64,000 nucleotides of DNA, from positions 99,946,239 through 100,010,238 of the forward strand of contig NC_134705.1 of NCBI RefSeq assembly GCF_043290135.1. Reading direction: 5' to 3'. The stretch is from Rhipicephalus microplus. Taxonomy: Eukaryota; Arthropoda; Arachnida; Ixodida; Ixodidae. Shown in pieces: positions 36,001 through 47,891 of the stretch. The stretch's first letter is position 1. Each line of letters opens with the position of its first letter. The notes beneath the pieces are model-generated. The model was not told where the DNA came from. It was given only the letters and a program-made list of their open reading frames with translations, and ran no database searches. The position numbers and the translations under genes were made by a program.

Positions 36001-36922
36001 TGTCACATATGGCGCATGTCATTGGTTGAAGGCAATCGTTCGATTTAGTGCGGCGACGTACGCTAGGGGGAGCGATGTAATAAAATCGAGTGGGCAAAAT
36101 GTACAGAGTATTCATGGTTTACCAGGTTTACCTCCGGAGCTTCGCCCACTCATCATCATTCACTTCGTGGATATGGCGGAATTTTTTTGATGGTACAAAT
36201 GAATAGCAGCTTTGACATATCTTTTTAATCATCCTGCATGAGCAGCCTCCAATTTTTTTCGCAGGACAGGTGTCATCTATGCTATGCTTGCACTGCCTAT
36301 TGCAGGTTGGCAATCACATGCTTGTAGTATTGCTGTCAATGTATGGTTGCATCACGCAATTCAACTTAATTGTCCGTTTTTGTTAATGTTGTGTTGCTAG
36401 TACACTTATACTCTACAGGCATAATCACTCACTTGGCAATAATCAGTTTCTTTCCCTTTCCTTAGCATCACTCTCTGTGCCAACACGTGAAACTAAGCTG
36501 CCAAGACTTGCATATGAACTTCACGACAGCTTTTCTAATCTGTGCTTTGTTTCTGTTTCTTCTGCAGGCCCACCGGAAAACCCACAGATTTTACACCATC
36601 TCGGTAATTACACCCTCCACACTTTTTGCAAACATTTTGATGGCACTTAGCGGCAAGTGTAAATTTGTTTTGCAGGAAGAGAAAAACACGCAGTGAGGAC
36701 GTGGATGCGAGCATTAAAGACCTTCTTGGCAGCTGCTCCACCTCAATTCAAGCGATCGCAAAGAAAAAAGAAGCACTGCAGCCCGACGAGTGCGACATAG
36801 CTGGAAGCCTTGTAGCTGTCAAACTCAAGGCATTACCAAAGAGAAAGCGCTCACAGGTGCTTTTTGAGATCCACAAGCTTCTACATGAAGCCGAAATGGA
36901 ATGTCTGGAGGATTCGGATTGA
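33085..36922 (+). CDS. MADF-BESS domain protein, 8 exons, intact
   Basis: Predicted DNA-binding nuclear protein of 253 residues. Exons: 33085-33217, 33292-33463, 33580-33615, 33806-33850, 34428-34460, 35466-35525, 36568-36603, 36676-36922. The start ATG has a strong Kozak context (CACCATGG). All introns are GT-AG; the first is phase 1 and the other six are phase 2, and the joined frame has no stop. Residues about 5-67 form the MADF (Myb/SANT-like) domain: ERFLGEIRLYPFLYDK, YKDKQ, then after intron 1 FKNIRDRWMKLV. Residues 172-177 are basic (RKRKTR), a likely nuclear signal. Residues 209-245 match the BESS motif (DIAGSLVAVKLKALP, then ILKLL-like HKLLHEAE). MADF proteins partner the transposase in PIF/Harbinger elements, and its place at one end of such an element fits that role. 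No clear AATAAA follows the stop within 500 bases. Confidence 0.85.
35691..36147. mobile_element. MITE in intron 6 of the MADF gene, with 60-bp tandem repeat
   Basis: A 12-bp perfect inverted repeat (GGGCGAAGCTCC at 35691-35702; complement at 36136-36147) bounds 457 bp. At its left side a 60-bp unit is repeated three times (35732-35907), copies one and two nearly identical. The minus strand of the repeat reads through as 20-residue repeats, which is an artefact of the 60-bp period. A TSD is not evident. Confidence 0.7.
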
Positions 36923-37198
36923 AATTTAAGTACATATTAATGAGACTAGCATTACTTCAAATTTGGACAAGCGTACAATTATAAATCATTCATCACATCA
37001 TATAGCGATTCTATCGAAATTATGTCAACCTAATGTCAATTAGGTCGACCAAATCATGATACCGTCTTTTCCGTCCTATTTATTGATGTATCTGTGCTTG
37101 TAAACCACGCCGTCGCCATCGCGGTACGAGCAGCATTGACAAGCAATCCCAGGTTTACATGCAGATACACCTGATAAAGTGAATGGCCCGACGGGCAA

Positions 37199-37276
37199 CT
37201 GCCGTAGCTGAAATGGTACAACGTCAGGTGCCTTATTCGAAGGTTGCAGGCTCGGTTGCTATAGGCAGCAACTTGC
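37199..37276 (+). repeat. tRNA-like SINE fragment
   Basis: A-box-like GTAGCTGAAATGGTACAACG and B-box-like GGTTGCAGGCTCGG, related to the tRNA-like stretch at 7324-7407 (minus). Confidence 0.5.
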
Positions 37277-37439
37277 CTTTTTGTCCACTTTTATTGTCAC
37301 ACCTAACTGTAACTACTACGAAAAATCTCCTCTATACTATCCGTTAAAAAAAAACTAGCCCTTTAACTCTCCTTCTTTTATTAATGATTAGGGTTATAAA
37401 CAATGAAGGGATTGGTGAAAAGCTGATAATGCTATTTTT

Positions 37440-38185
37440 TTAAAGGGGTACTGACACGAAATTTTTTGTCTATTGTTTTATGTGTCAAATGACAGCCCAA
37501 CACCCCAAGAGCTTAGGAAATGTACCGGTAAGCATGAGTGCGCCCCGGAAATATAATTACAGCAGGCCTTTAAAAGCTAGTTTTGATTCTACTGTACCCT
37601 GGCATCATAGCATAGTACGAGCAGCGCCACCAGGTGGTTTATGCGTGCATAAGTTTTTGCGATGTATTCTTGTCCACACATCGCTTCTTCAATCGTCTGC
37701 TGTATGCTGATCGCTTCTTCAATCGTCTGCTGTATGCTGCACCTGTCACAGCTGTCGTAGCAATTCGAAATCAAACGATTTCTCTGGCCTCTGCTAAGCG
37801 TATATCTTGCGTTCGCGTGCGCACACCCTGTTCTAGAGTCCACTAGCTGGCTTCACAGGTACGCTGAATGATAGTGACTGGAAGGCGCGAGCAGGTGATT
37901 GAGAAGGTGAGGCGCAAGCTAGCTTTTTTGTTTTGTTTTGGTGCTCGACATCATCACAACTAGCCACACTGCTACGTAAAGTCACCAGGATTAGTACTGC
38001 AGCTCGACGTCAAGTTTGTGTCAATGTTTGTAGATTCGACACGAGAAAAACAAGTTTCACATGAAAACGAAATATTTTATCAGCATTTGCTGAGTGTGAC
38101 ACTTGCTCAGAGCAGTCTCTGTATACAGGAGATTTGTATTCCCGAGTAAACTTGTGTCGCAAAAAAGGTGTCAGTACCCCTTTAA
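37440..38185. mobile_element. TTAA-flanked MITE (piggyBac-like ends)
   Basis: Terminal inverted repeat AGGGGTACTGACAC (37444 inward) and its complement (38168-38181), flanked on both sides by TTAA (37440-37443, 38182-38185). TTAA duplication is the piggyBac signature. The 738-bp body has no transposase. Inside, a 30-bp unit is duplicated in tandem (37681-37710 and 37711-37740, identical except the last base). Confidence 0.82.
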
Positions 38186-40722
38186 CTTATCTATAAGTTT
38201 TGATAAAATATGTACACTTATTTAGTTTTCAGATGTAAGAATAAAACAAATTCAGAGCCGATAGTGAGAGTGAAAACAGTCAAGAAGTAATTATCAGTGG
38301 CTGTTATGCATCGCTCAAATCTGATTATGTCAATATCGTCATTATTAAGCGTAACTTAGTGTGCAACCATCGGTTACAACAACACTCCAGAATTGTCTAG
38401 GGTATGTATGCAGTGCTGAGTAAACTAGAAGAATCCAGTTTTTGCTTGTCTCACACACTGGCAATAATGATTTTATGATTAGCGGGAGCTGCTTGTCCTA
38501 CTAGATTTGCAAAAGTGCTTTGATCTGTTGTCGTTTGAGAACCATGGGTACATTTTGTCTGTTTTCACAAGAATCACGAGTATAGATTCAATTTTCAAGG
38601 TTTCCTAAAGTTTTATCGATTTTCCACAGTGTTTGCTATGTTCTCTAAAATTGTTGTCAAAAGTGACTTACTTTGTTTATAAGCAATTCATAATTTATAG
38701 TCAGTGAACACTTCCCTCGATGGGTTCTTGTTTTTATTTTGCTGATGGAAGCTCCTTGTCCCATTAGATAGATGTCCCTCTGCGTGTTTGGTATTTTGTT
38801 TGAAATCGTTCCAAAAAGTCGTGTACTTTATTTATAATTCGTTTAGAGTTCACTGTCAATGATTTCCTCGATCGGGACCTTTTTTGTTGCACAGGCAGTA
38901 CACTCATCACTAAGCTTAGGCAGAGCCCGAACAATATAGTCAGGTACAGCTTTAGATGTCTGTAGCATTTACTCCTCAAAGGCCACAAGCCTTCACCATT
39001 GGGAGTGAAATTTAGACTGATGTCATGGGTTGGATGGCCGGGATACCCAGTTTCGGAAAATGGAAAGTGCATGAGAACAACTGCTTCTTTAGTAATAAAG
39101 ATGGTCAGCTGCTGTGCTTTCGTCACCGAGATGAGGCCTCTGCATATTTATTAAGTTGTACTCTACCAGAGAGTTCCGTAGTAATATTTAGAGGGAGATC
39201 TGGCACTAGTGTCTACGCGGGCTTCTTCAGGAGCGCTTGTACCCCCCACGGGAATTATGGAAAGTACAAACGTCGGAACTGCTTCGAATGGAACATCAAC
39301 ATCAATACGATTTCGAAATCTGTCCAATTTGTTGTCTTTGTGTATGCTCATTTGCATTTCAGTTCAATGTTCGCATTTCTTTGTCTTTTTTTTTCAGGGC
39401 ACTTTTGGAATTTATATGGTCAAATAGTTGCACTTAAAGCACGTAAACAAAAAAAAGTCAGAGGTAAAATGCAAATACTGTATTGTTCCTTTCGTATGCC
39501 ATTTGTGTCAATGTTAAGTACAAAAAGCTCACATTGTATCTTATTAAATTTGTGTTTCAGTGCATTGTTTTGTATTTATTCAGTCACATTTATGTTTCAG
39601 TGCAGCATTTGCATTTCTGTGATTTCAATTGTGTTTCAGTGCAATATTTTGTATTTGTGCAGTCACATTGATGCTTCATTTCAATATTCGTATGAATTCT
39701 CTCACATATGAATAAATTCAACATATTGATGTTTTGCAAAATTGAGTTGTGAATTAGTCCTTGTGCAAAACTTCTCTATAGCAGAGAAGGTCAGCCATAG
39801 TAATCACAAGTAAACCATTTATATCTATTGGTGGAGCACTCATAAACTTATATATAGCACATTCTGATCTTCATGTCAAAGCAATGTGGCAGCGCTACTG
39901 ATGCGGAGAAAGACATGTTTAAGAACAAAGTACCAGCAGACATGAGTGAACCATTAATACATCTACTTCACTACTGCATCACTGAAATGCTTCTATACAT
40001 TTTACACAATAAAAAATGATCCTTTAAAGTTTTCCTTGTCGCAATAATTGGTAGGAAAGGTCTAGTTATGGCAGACTTCATTCTTTAAGGTAGTGCGTGA
40101 GAGCTTATTGGTCACTTGCCAGCTGGTAAAAAGATATCTCTTGTGCTACATGATACCAGCAGGCAGAAAATGTGTTCCACGCTTGCCTTTCTGGCAGTGA
40201 GTGGCTAGAAAGCCAAGCCCGGACATTTCCTGGTTAACAGTCTCCGATTAACACTAAAATGAGCTGCCAGAGCATGGATAGGCAGTATCAACGGCACTTC
40301 TCAAATGCTTATTTGGGATACGTCCGTCACGTTGTATATAAATAACAATTAGCTCTGGAAGATACTATGTTACGATATACATTAGCACAGACACTTTGTT
40401 AGGATAATATGATAAACACAGTATCATGTATTTGTGTTCAAAGTGAACCTACACTGTAGACTCTCAGAGCATGCAAATTATTAAAATAGAACTGTTGCTT
40501 GAATAAAACAACAGCATCTTCATAAGAATGAAAGCTTGAGTGAGTAGGTACGCGTTAATCTTGGTTGATACAGCGCACACAGAACAACGAGAATAAACAC
40601 AGTACGGGTGCTGACTCAGAAATAAATTTTATTGGGAAAAACAAGCATATATATGGCGACATACAACATAACAAAAAGAACAAAAAAAGGATCCTGGCTA
40701 AGAAAAACAGGTACATATATAT
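38186..40722. other. Harbinger interior between the two genes
   Basis: AT-rich. A 228-codon plus frame (39025-39711) becomes low-complexity after residue 110 because of repeats of TTTCAGTGCA (period about 79 bp at 39551-39670). It is not recognisable as a protein. On the minus strand an AATAAA at 40633-40628 may be the original polyadenylation signal of the transposase gene, before the Gypsy insertion separated it from the stop codon. Confidence 0.35.
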
Positions 40723-43700
40723 ATAGCGGTATGAGCCTTGGGACAGGAGAAGAAGAAGCACAAAAGTTGGGGCAGGAAAGAACAGTAGGATGAAGTTGGG
40801 AATGATGGACGCCAGTCCCTACTGAGGCTATAATGCTGCTCCATTCTTTTAAGTTGAAACACTACATTATTTTGGCGCAGCGGGCCATCGAAGCCAACAT
40901 GTGGGTGACGTTCCTCGTTGACGAGACCTCCACGGACAAGATCATCTTTTCGAAGTACCAAGTTCAAGATGAAGCAGCGGTGGACCTACCTCGTGAGCTC
41001 TGCTCGGAAGAACTCGTAAACCTAGTTGTGGGAAAGGCCGCTGTGGACGCTACTGAACTAGGAAGGAAAGGTGCTGTAAAAGTAAACTTGCATGTGGCGG
41101 CCTTTTACAACCTAGTTCTTGAACCAGCGCGTCGAAGAGACTCAGGATAACGGTCTTTGACGAAAGAGGTGAGCGTCGTTTTGAAGGCTCTTCAGCTGCA
41201 ACATGAACAGATTATGCAACAGAACAAAATAATGACATCCTTTATAAGCTCTCTGAATGCTGAGAAACCGGAGCCTAAATTCGTAGAGCCTGATGCCTTC
41301 GACGGTATCTCTTCAAATCCAGAAAGTTTGCTTGAGTTCTATGAATATGCCACTAAAAAAAAAACAGGTGGCTCTCTGATGATGATAAAATCACTAACAT
41401 GCGTTTTCACTTGAGAGGTGTTGTGCTCAAGTGGTATGAAATGTGCATTCAGGAAGACAGTGGTGGCTTTTGGAGTCAGTGGAAGAAGAAACTTTTGACC
41501 ACATTCGGAAGGCAGATCCAACTAACCAAAGAAACAGAAATGTGCACAGCTTTTATCATACCATCCGATCTCTACGAGTATAACTGGCTTCCTTTCCGTT
41601 AGAAAAACTCGCCAGCATGGTTCCATAAGACCATGAATGACGTGCTAAAGCTATTCCTTGGTGTTTTCTGTCTAAACGACATAATAGTCTTCTCCAAAAC
41701 AAAGGCTGAGCATCAGGACCATCTGTCTCAGGTGTGAAACGCCTTGAGCTTGGCACGTCTCAAGGTAAATTTTAAGAAGAGTGCATTCTTTCAACAAAAA
41801 GTTGTGTTTCTTAAATGAGTCTTCGATGGGAACACCAAAAGCACAAAACAAGGGTTCGTTGAGAAGATCTTCCAGTTGAAGAAACCATATGACGTCTATT
41901 CACTGCATGTGTTTTTGGGATGGGCAGGACATTTCCGAACTTTCATTAAGGACTTTGCTGTCAAAACTAGATGTCTCGCATGTTTAACATATAAAGACGT
42001 TCCCTTTGAATGGAGTGACGAATGTGAGAGAGTCCACCGTGACTTGGTGCTCAGAATCTCTTCCGACTCTGTCCTATGCCTACCAGACTTCACTTTACCC
42101 TTTGAATTAAACACTGACGCCTCACATTATGGGACTGGAGCAGTGTTGTATCAAAAATATATTGAAGCATCCAGCCGAGAAAAGCGACTTGTAGTAGGCT
42201 ACTACAGTTACACGTTTAAGCCATCTGAAACTAACTACACGACTACAAAAAAGGAAGTCCTGGCCGTGGCCGTTCAGAAGGCCATTGAGTACTTCCGTTT
42301 GTACCTGGAAGGTACTAAGTTCACTTTGTTCACCGATCACCAGGCCCTCACTAATCTCTTGAATAAGAGCCAAACTAAAGGACGTATTGCTAGATAGGTG
42401 AATTACTTGCAGCAATTCGACTTTACAATCTTGCACCGATCAGGGCCACTTTTAACCGATGCAGATGCTCTATCAAGGTTGATGGTACGAAGCAACACAG
42501 AAAAATTCGAACAAATCAATGAAGTGAAGCTGTTGGAAGTCTCCGGACAACTGGTTTTTACTGAAAGTTGTTATGAAGTCCCATCAACACTTGTTTCCAG
42601 AGTCCTTTGTTTGTACCACGATAGCCCAGAATCTGGAGGACACAACGGATTTCGATGCGCCTACAACAAATTGGTGGCCTCACACGAAGAAAGATGTCAG
42701 TCAGTACGTTCATTCCTGCCATGTGTGTCAAGTACACAAAGTCAAGTATAAACAGCCCATGGATGGTATGATACTACCTTGCCACTCGAACGTACCTTTC
42801 AAAGTAGCTCACCTGGATTTGCCAAACTAAATAAGAAATGGGCGGAGTCAATAAAACGCAAGCTTTTCTTCTGGCCATAGATGAATACACGAGGATGGTC
42901 ATGGCACAAGCAGGAAAAGAAGATGCAAATAGCGTCATAGGCCTCCTCGAAAAGGCATGTTCAAGACTACGCGGTCAATAGTATGTGATAAGGGCCCTGC
43001 GTTCAAGAGCGAAAAGCTAGCAAGATGGGCTCGGGATCACAATATATCGATCAAGTTCTGTGCTCCACACCATCCCACAGCGAATGGGCAGGCAGAACGT
43101 GCCATACGGGACGTGAAACAGTACATCAAGATGTACGATAGTTTTCCTGGTGGATGGAAATGTTCTTTGGAAGCCGCCGTGATACATCATAATCGATCCT
43201 ATAAAAGTGGCTTTGGGTGCAATCTACAGAGCGTTTTTTCAGTATAAATCCCTATTTTGCAGGCAGACCGTGAGTTGGGACTCTTAAAAAACATCAAGAT
43301 CATTGAGAAGAGGCAAGAAAAACCACAGGAGGAGAGATACCAAAAATGAATGAAAAAAAAAATTTCGACAAGAGGCATCGAGCAGACATGCGAGACATTC
43401 AAGTCACCGACCTCGTATTAGTGGGAAAAGGAATAAGCGATGACAGTGCCAAATTTCGCGGTCCTTACTCTGTGACCAAGACAGCCATCCAGAATGGAAT
43501 TTTGAAGACTGTCTGGTACACTGGTGAACGTGGATCGGTTGAATATGCGTCAATTAGAAAAGTCTGCAAATATTACCCCAGTAGGGGTAATTACAAGAAA
43601 CCGGAAAAGGTGAAGTGGTATGAGCCCTAGGTGAAGTGGTACGAGCCCTGAGACAGGAGAAGAAAAAGCACGAGAGCTGGAGCAGGAAAGAAAAGAAGGA

Positions 43701-43790
43701 TGAAGTTGGGAATAAAGCAAATCAAGATAGATGCCAGTTCCATACTGAGGCTATAACGCTGTCCTGTTCTTTTTAAGGAGGAACAATACA
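40723..43790 (+). mobile_element. Ty3/Gypsy element with internal deletion, nested in Harbinger
   Basis: Diverged LTRs at about 40723-40866 and 43632-43790 (shared TGAGCC..TG, GACAGGAGAAGAA, GATGAAGTTGGGAAT, ACTGAGGCTATAA). A primer-site candidate TGGCGCAGCGGGCC follows the 5' LTR. Flanks are ATATATA on both sides. A 20-bp piece (GGTGAAGTGGTAYGAGCCCT) is duplicated at the 3' LTR start. It belongs to a different family from the two elements at 2-13 kb. Confidence 0.85.
40833..43630 (+). pseudogene. Fused gag-pol pseudogene lacking protease and 5' RT
   Basis: A gag-like part (about 41157-41520; FHLRGVVLKWYEMC, WKKKLLTTFG) runs directly into the middle of the reverse transcriptase (AFIIPSDLYEYNWLPF) near 41530-41545. 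Protease, zinc knuckle and the first RT motifs are therefore deleted. After that: an RT catalytic region altered to CLNDIIVFSK (canonical YLDD lost), RNase H (NTDASHYGTGAVLY, ATTKKEVLAVA-like), an integrase zinc domain (HSCHVCQVHK), an integrase core (CDKGPAFKSE, TANGQAERAI) and a C-terminal part. Several frame changes and stops occur. Confidence 0.82.
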
Positions 43791-46755
43791 ATATATACTG
43801 ACAATACAATTTGAACAACAAGTGATATAAAGGGTATCTGCCTTTACTCAGGCTTCAGTTTACCCGCTGACCTGCCCGAGTGACGATGCGCTCTTGCCAC
43901 GGAACTTGGCCTTCATTCATAAAGAATTTGGCGAGCTTCTCCCGGACATCTATCGCCACTCTGCAAAGTAGATGCACACAATATAAAAGTGAACAGAATC
44001 ATTGACATTTGCTCTGAACTGTCATTTGCAAATTAGAACACGAGTTCTACAAGAATAATGGCAGTACTTTTCTAAAATTAAGATGTAAGAAAGAGTGTGA
44101 CTGCGACAGCAAGATGCCTTTCAGCAAAAACCTTATTTTGAGAAAATGAATTGCACATAATAATGCCAAACGTATAAAAGATAAAGGGTAGGGTGCTCAA
44201 AATTTTACCTAGCGGAGTGACAGCCAGACGCAGTGGGCTCCCTAAATATAGAGGGGTCATCGTCGCCGTCCTTCCAAGCTCCTTTCATGCAGCTGTCCTG
44301 CCAGTCCTCATGGTCCACATAGCCAGGTGGATTATATGTCAGCCTTGCATGTGGCGACTCCTGAAGCATGAAATTGTGCAGCACGACACATGCCCGGATG
44401 ATTTTTTCGGTGGTGGTCTCTGAGGCCCTAAAGGCTCTGCGGAGAATCCGCCACCGACTTGACATAATGCCGAATGCATTTTCAATGAGGCGGCGTGCGC
44501 GGCTCAGCCTGTAATTGAAGGTCGCCCTCTGAAGGTACTCTGCACGCTGTGCAGGATTGCTCCGGTGCTTCTGAAGTTCTAAAGAAAATTAAGTAAGCAA
44601 AGAAACGCACGTAATAACATCAAACGAAAAATAATGAGGTATCATTACTCATTACAGCAGGTATTGGAGTGCAAAGCAGAAGCTTTATGTTTGTGCAAAC
44701 AACTTTCCGTGTATGTGTATGTAGCACAAGCGCTGAATGTAAGAACTCGGCATGAGGTTTATACATAGTGTCATCCTGTAATGTAATATTCTGGCTGCGA
44801 TATTGCAAGCAGTTAAGCAGTACGCAGAAGCTGCATTGCTGGCACCATTTTCGTGGCTTGCGCTTTGTTTGCTCTCCAGCAATCATGATATACTCATCAA
44901 GGTTAATTTATTCTCGCTAAATAGATTAATATCATTTTTTTATGTGGACCTTTTTTTGGTTTCGGTTTCTAGGCGCAGAATTAGCATGTGACATGGCTGT
45001 GTAGCTTGGCCACATGGCTACACAAGGCTGTGAAGCATGTCATGCTGATTATCGTCTGCTCTCGCTGGCTTTCTCGCACACACGTCATACAAGCACCTAC
45101 AAAACAAACGAGAACTTTCGAGAACCTCTGCCACATACCAACTGGCAAAGCATTGGGACGATGCTTTGCCACAACATGCTTGCTTTACCTTCGAAATTTG
45201 ATTGCACCGCCCCTTTTCTCAAGAATTGGTTCTTTTTATATGTTTCAAGTACTAGCTAAAAGGTCAAAATGGTGCGTATATTATTGAAATGGCTAAACAC
45301 AAGTCAGTTTTCCAAAATTTAATAAAGCACTGACAATGTCAACTACACTACCATCAACATCTGCTTAATACAGCCCAATTAAGAATCCCCACAAATGTAG
45401 GAGGCCTTTCTGCAGAGCCACTCAATGACATGACAAATACACTCAGCTCCTGCAGTCTGCTTTGGTATGCATAGTTGCACACTTCCGAAGTATACGCTAC
45501 CTTTGACACTCCTATCTCTCCGCATAGTTTACAGTAACTATATGCCTCAGCAGTGCAGATATTGTCTAACTACTCCCATTTACCTTGTGTAGTGTCTATG
45601 AGCTGTTAACTCTATTTCTATATTAATTTTTTGTAGAATCTTCTATAAGAATTTTCTTTGTATTTGTATAATTGTCCAGCATCAAGAAAGAAATTGTGCT
45701 GCACATGCACAACGAAACTTGTCTCGCTGGGGGTAGGGTCGCATCATGAAAGTCTTCAGGGGAAAGGCTTCATCCCCTACTTATACATAGGGTATAAGTC
45801 CTATGCTTCCGACATTTGATGGCGGGGGAACTCCAAACAGTCTTCTGTTGAAGCAATCCAGCAAACGGGACCTTAAAAAAATTCCACTGTCTCCTTCGCC
45901 TCCAAAGTGGCCCATGTCAACGTATGTAAATCTGGAATACAGTGTTAGGTAATCCTGTATGAGAACCCATATTGTTGCTTTTGTGCAAAGGACTGGTTTT
46001 CCATAGCGAGTCCAGTAGTACATGTACTGGCCATCTGTAAAAACTTGCAAAATGTAATTATCCTCCAAAAATGAGCATACAGTGTACAAGAAAAGTTTAT
46101 TAAGCTTAGTGGTCACCCCGCAAATGAATACCGTAAATATTGTGCAAGATGATCCACCTTTTTGTCACATGTGGCTGTTTACGTACAAGTCATGTGTTTG
46201 ACCAGGGCTGTGGTCGCAGTGCTTTGATGTAAGTGAAACGCTACATGTATGTGTCTGTGTGATGTCAAGGCATGTGAAAGATTAAACACCAAGCAAGCGA
46301 AACTTTGAAGCCTTCCACTTAGACGTGTGATATCCGACACTGGTCTGTACCTACTTTGCTCTCTTTTAATCACGTCTCATAATGAGGCATAGCCTCCCCG
46401 CCAAAGGCTTCACTTCCTCATCATTATTGTTGCCATATTCAAGCTAAAAAGGGAAAAACAGACAGTGGGAGAACCAAACAGGAAATCTAGTAGACATAGT
46501 TATACAGCACACCACCCAGACTTCCCTTCCTCCTCACTCATCCAGTAGGTGTAAAAAAGAGCGAGTGATGGTGTTGTCGTAGATGCAACACTGCTTTCTG
46601 GCGACAGGTTTTAAGGCATGCCAGTGGCAGTGGTAATGAGTACTAGAGAGAGGGAAGGGATAACAGTATTACTATTAATAAAGTCTATCTGAACAAATGG
46701 AAATCGTTATGAATATCTATGAGTGTAAGTAATAATGCAAGTGTGGAACCCCACC

Positions 46756-47891
46756 GTTTAGCATGAACGTAAGTGACTGTAACACCATTGAAGATAATGT
46801 TGAATGAGTATGACAATCTGCTTGTTATGATATCTTAAGCCCACATGATTAAGTCAAGAATTACCATGAGAGGAAATTCAACCAAGTTGCCTATTCGTTG
46901 TCATACTACTTGAGAAGGCCAGTAAGAAAAAGAATTTCACCTGTCATGTGCATCACACACTGCAAGGAAAACAACACTGAAGGTTTTCTTGTAGTTTAAG
47001 TTCCTTGAACCGGTATTCCTTGGGCATTCAATGATGACATGTTTTCCATCTATGCTTCCCAAACAATTAGGAAAATTCCGAAATTCCTCCATATCTGCAG
47101 CAATCTAGATCCATCAAGAAAGAGCCACAAAAAATAAAATCAATATAAATGAACTCAGTGGAACAAAATGCTTGTTCAATGATAAACACTGGAATGCAAC
47201 ATGAAATATGACAATTAAACATAAAGTTATGCAGATGCCTAGTTGGAGCTGAGTTGTGGCTTGCAGATAATTGAAGCATTCACAGCATTACAACACACAC
47301 TGTCGGACTAAAATAGGCCAATTGCTTGAAACATATTACGTACCAGCACAGAACCAATGAAATTAAATTTTAATATGTTTAAATATTCAAAAAGCAGGTA
47401 CTGCATCAAAGTCGTTTACCTGAATAGGCACCAAGCGATTTCTAAAGCAATTTTTTACATGAATTCGACAAGTAACAACGTACTACTCTTGAAAATGAAA
47501 TACTTTGCAAGCCGAGCTCAAATTATTTTACCATTACTGCAACCTGAGTGTATACTTCCTGTTGTCATTTCACAAAGGAGTGCACTGCCAGCCACTCATT
47601 TGCTGATGTTTTAATGTTACCAAGCAACCACTCTATCATTCTCCTTGCTGTGGCCAACTGCTTGCATAATTCCAGTGGACTGAGAGGAATAACTTATTTC
47701 TGATTATTTTTGTAACTGTAGCACATTACATGGCCATGAGGAACACTGACTTCTTAATTTAAAAAAAAGCACTCGCACTCAATTTAGACTACTTAATCTA
47801 GTTAATGAAAAGTTCAATGAGATAAGTTGCTTGTGAATGTATTTTTCAAAGAAAATTGATGAAACCACAGCAATCCTCATATGCCACTGAT
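46756..47891 (-). repeat. Duplicated segment, copy 1 (contains exon 4)
   Basis: 1136 bp, about 97-98% identical by eye to 49374-50513, same orientation. It holds transposase exon 4 at 47104-46941 with intact acceptor (GGATCTAG) and donor (ACAG|GTGAAA). In this copy a conserved Trp before NFPNC is Arg and the Tyr of the DAHYR motif is Asp, suggesting relaxed constraint. Confidence 0.9.

Noticed and set aside
39025..39711. 228-codon plus frame
   Set aside because: The second half comes from a degenerate 79-bp repeat rich in TTTCAGTGCA; the first half is not recognisable and lacks splice or promoter support.
47094..47104. Exon 4 starting at the nearer acceptor CTGCAG
   Set aside because: That start breaks phase with exon 3; the acceptor ten bases upstream (GGATCTAG) keeps phase 0 and adds the expected IAAD residues.
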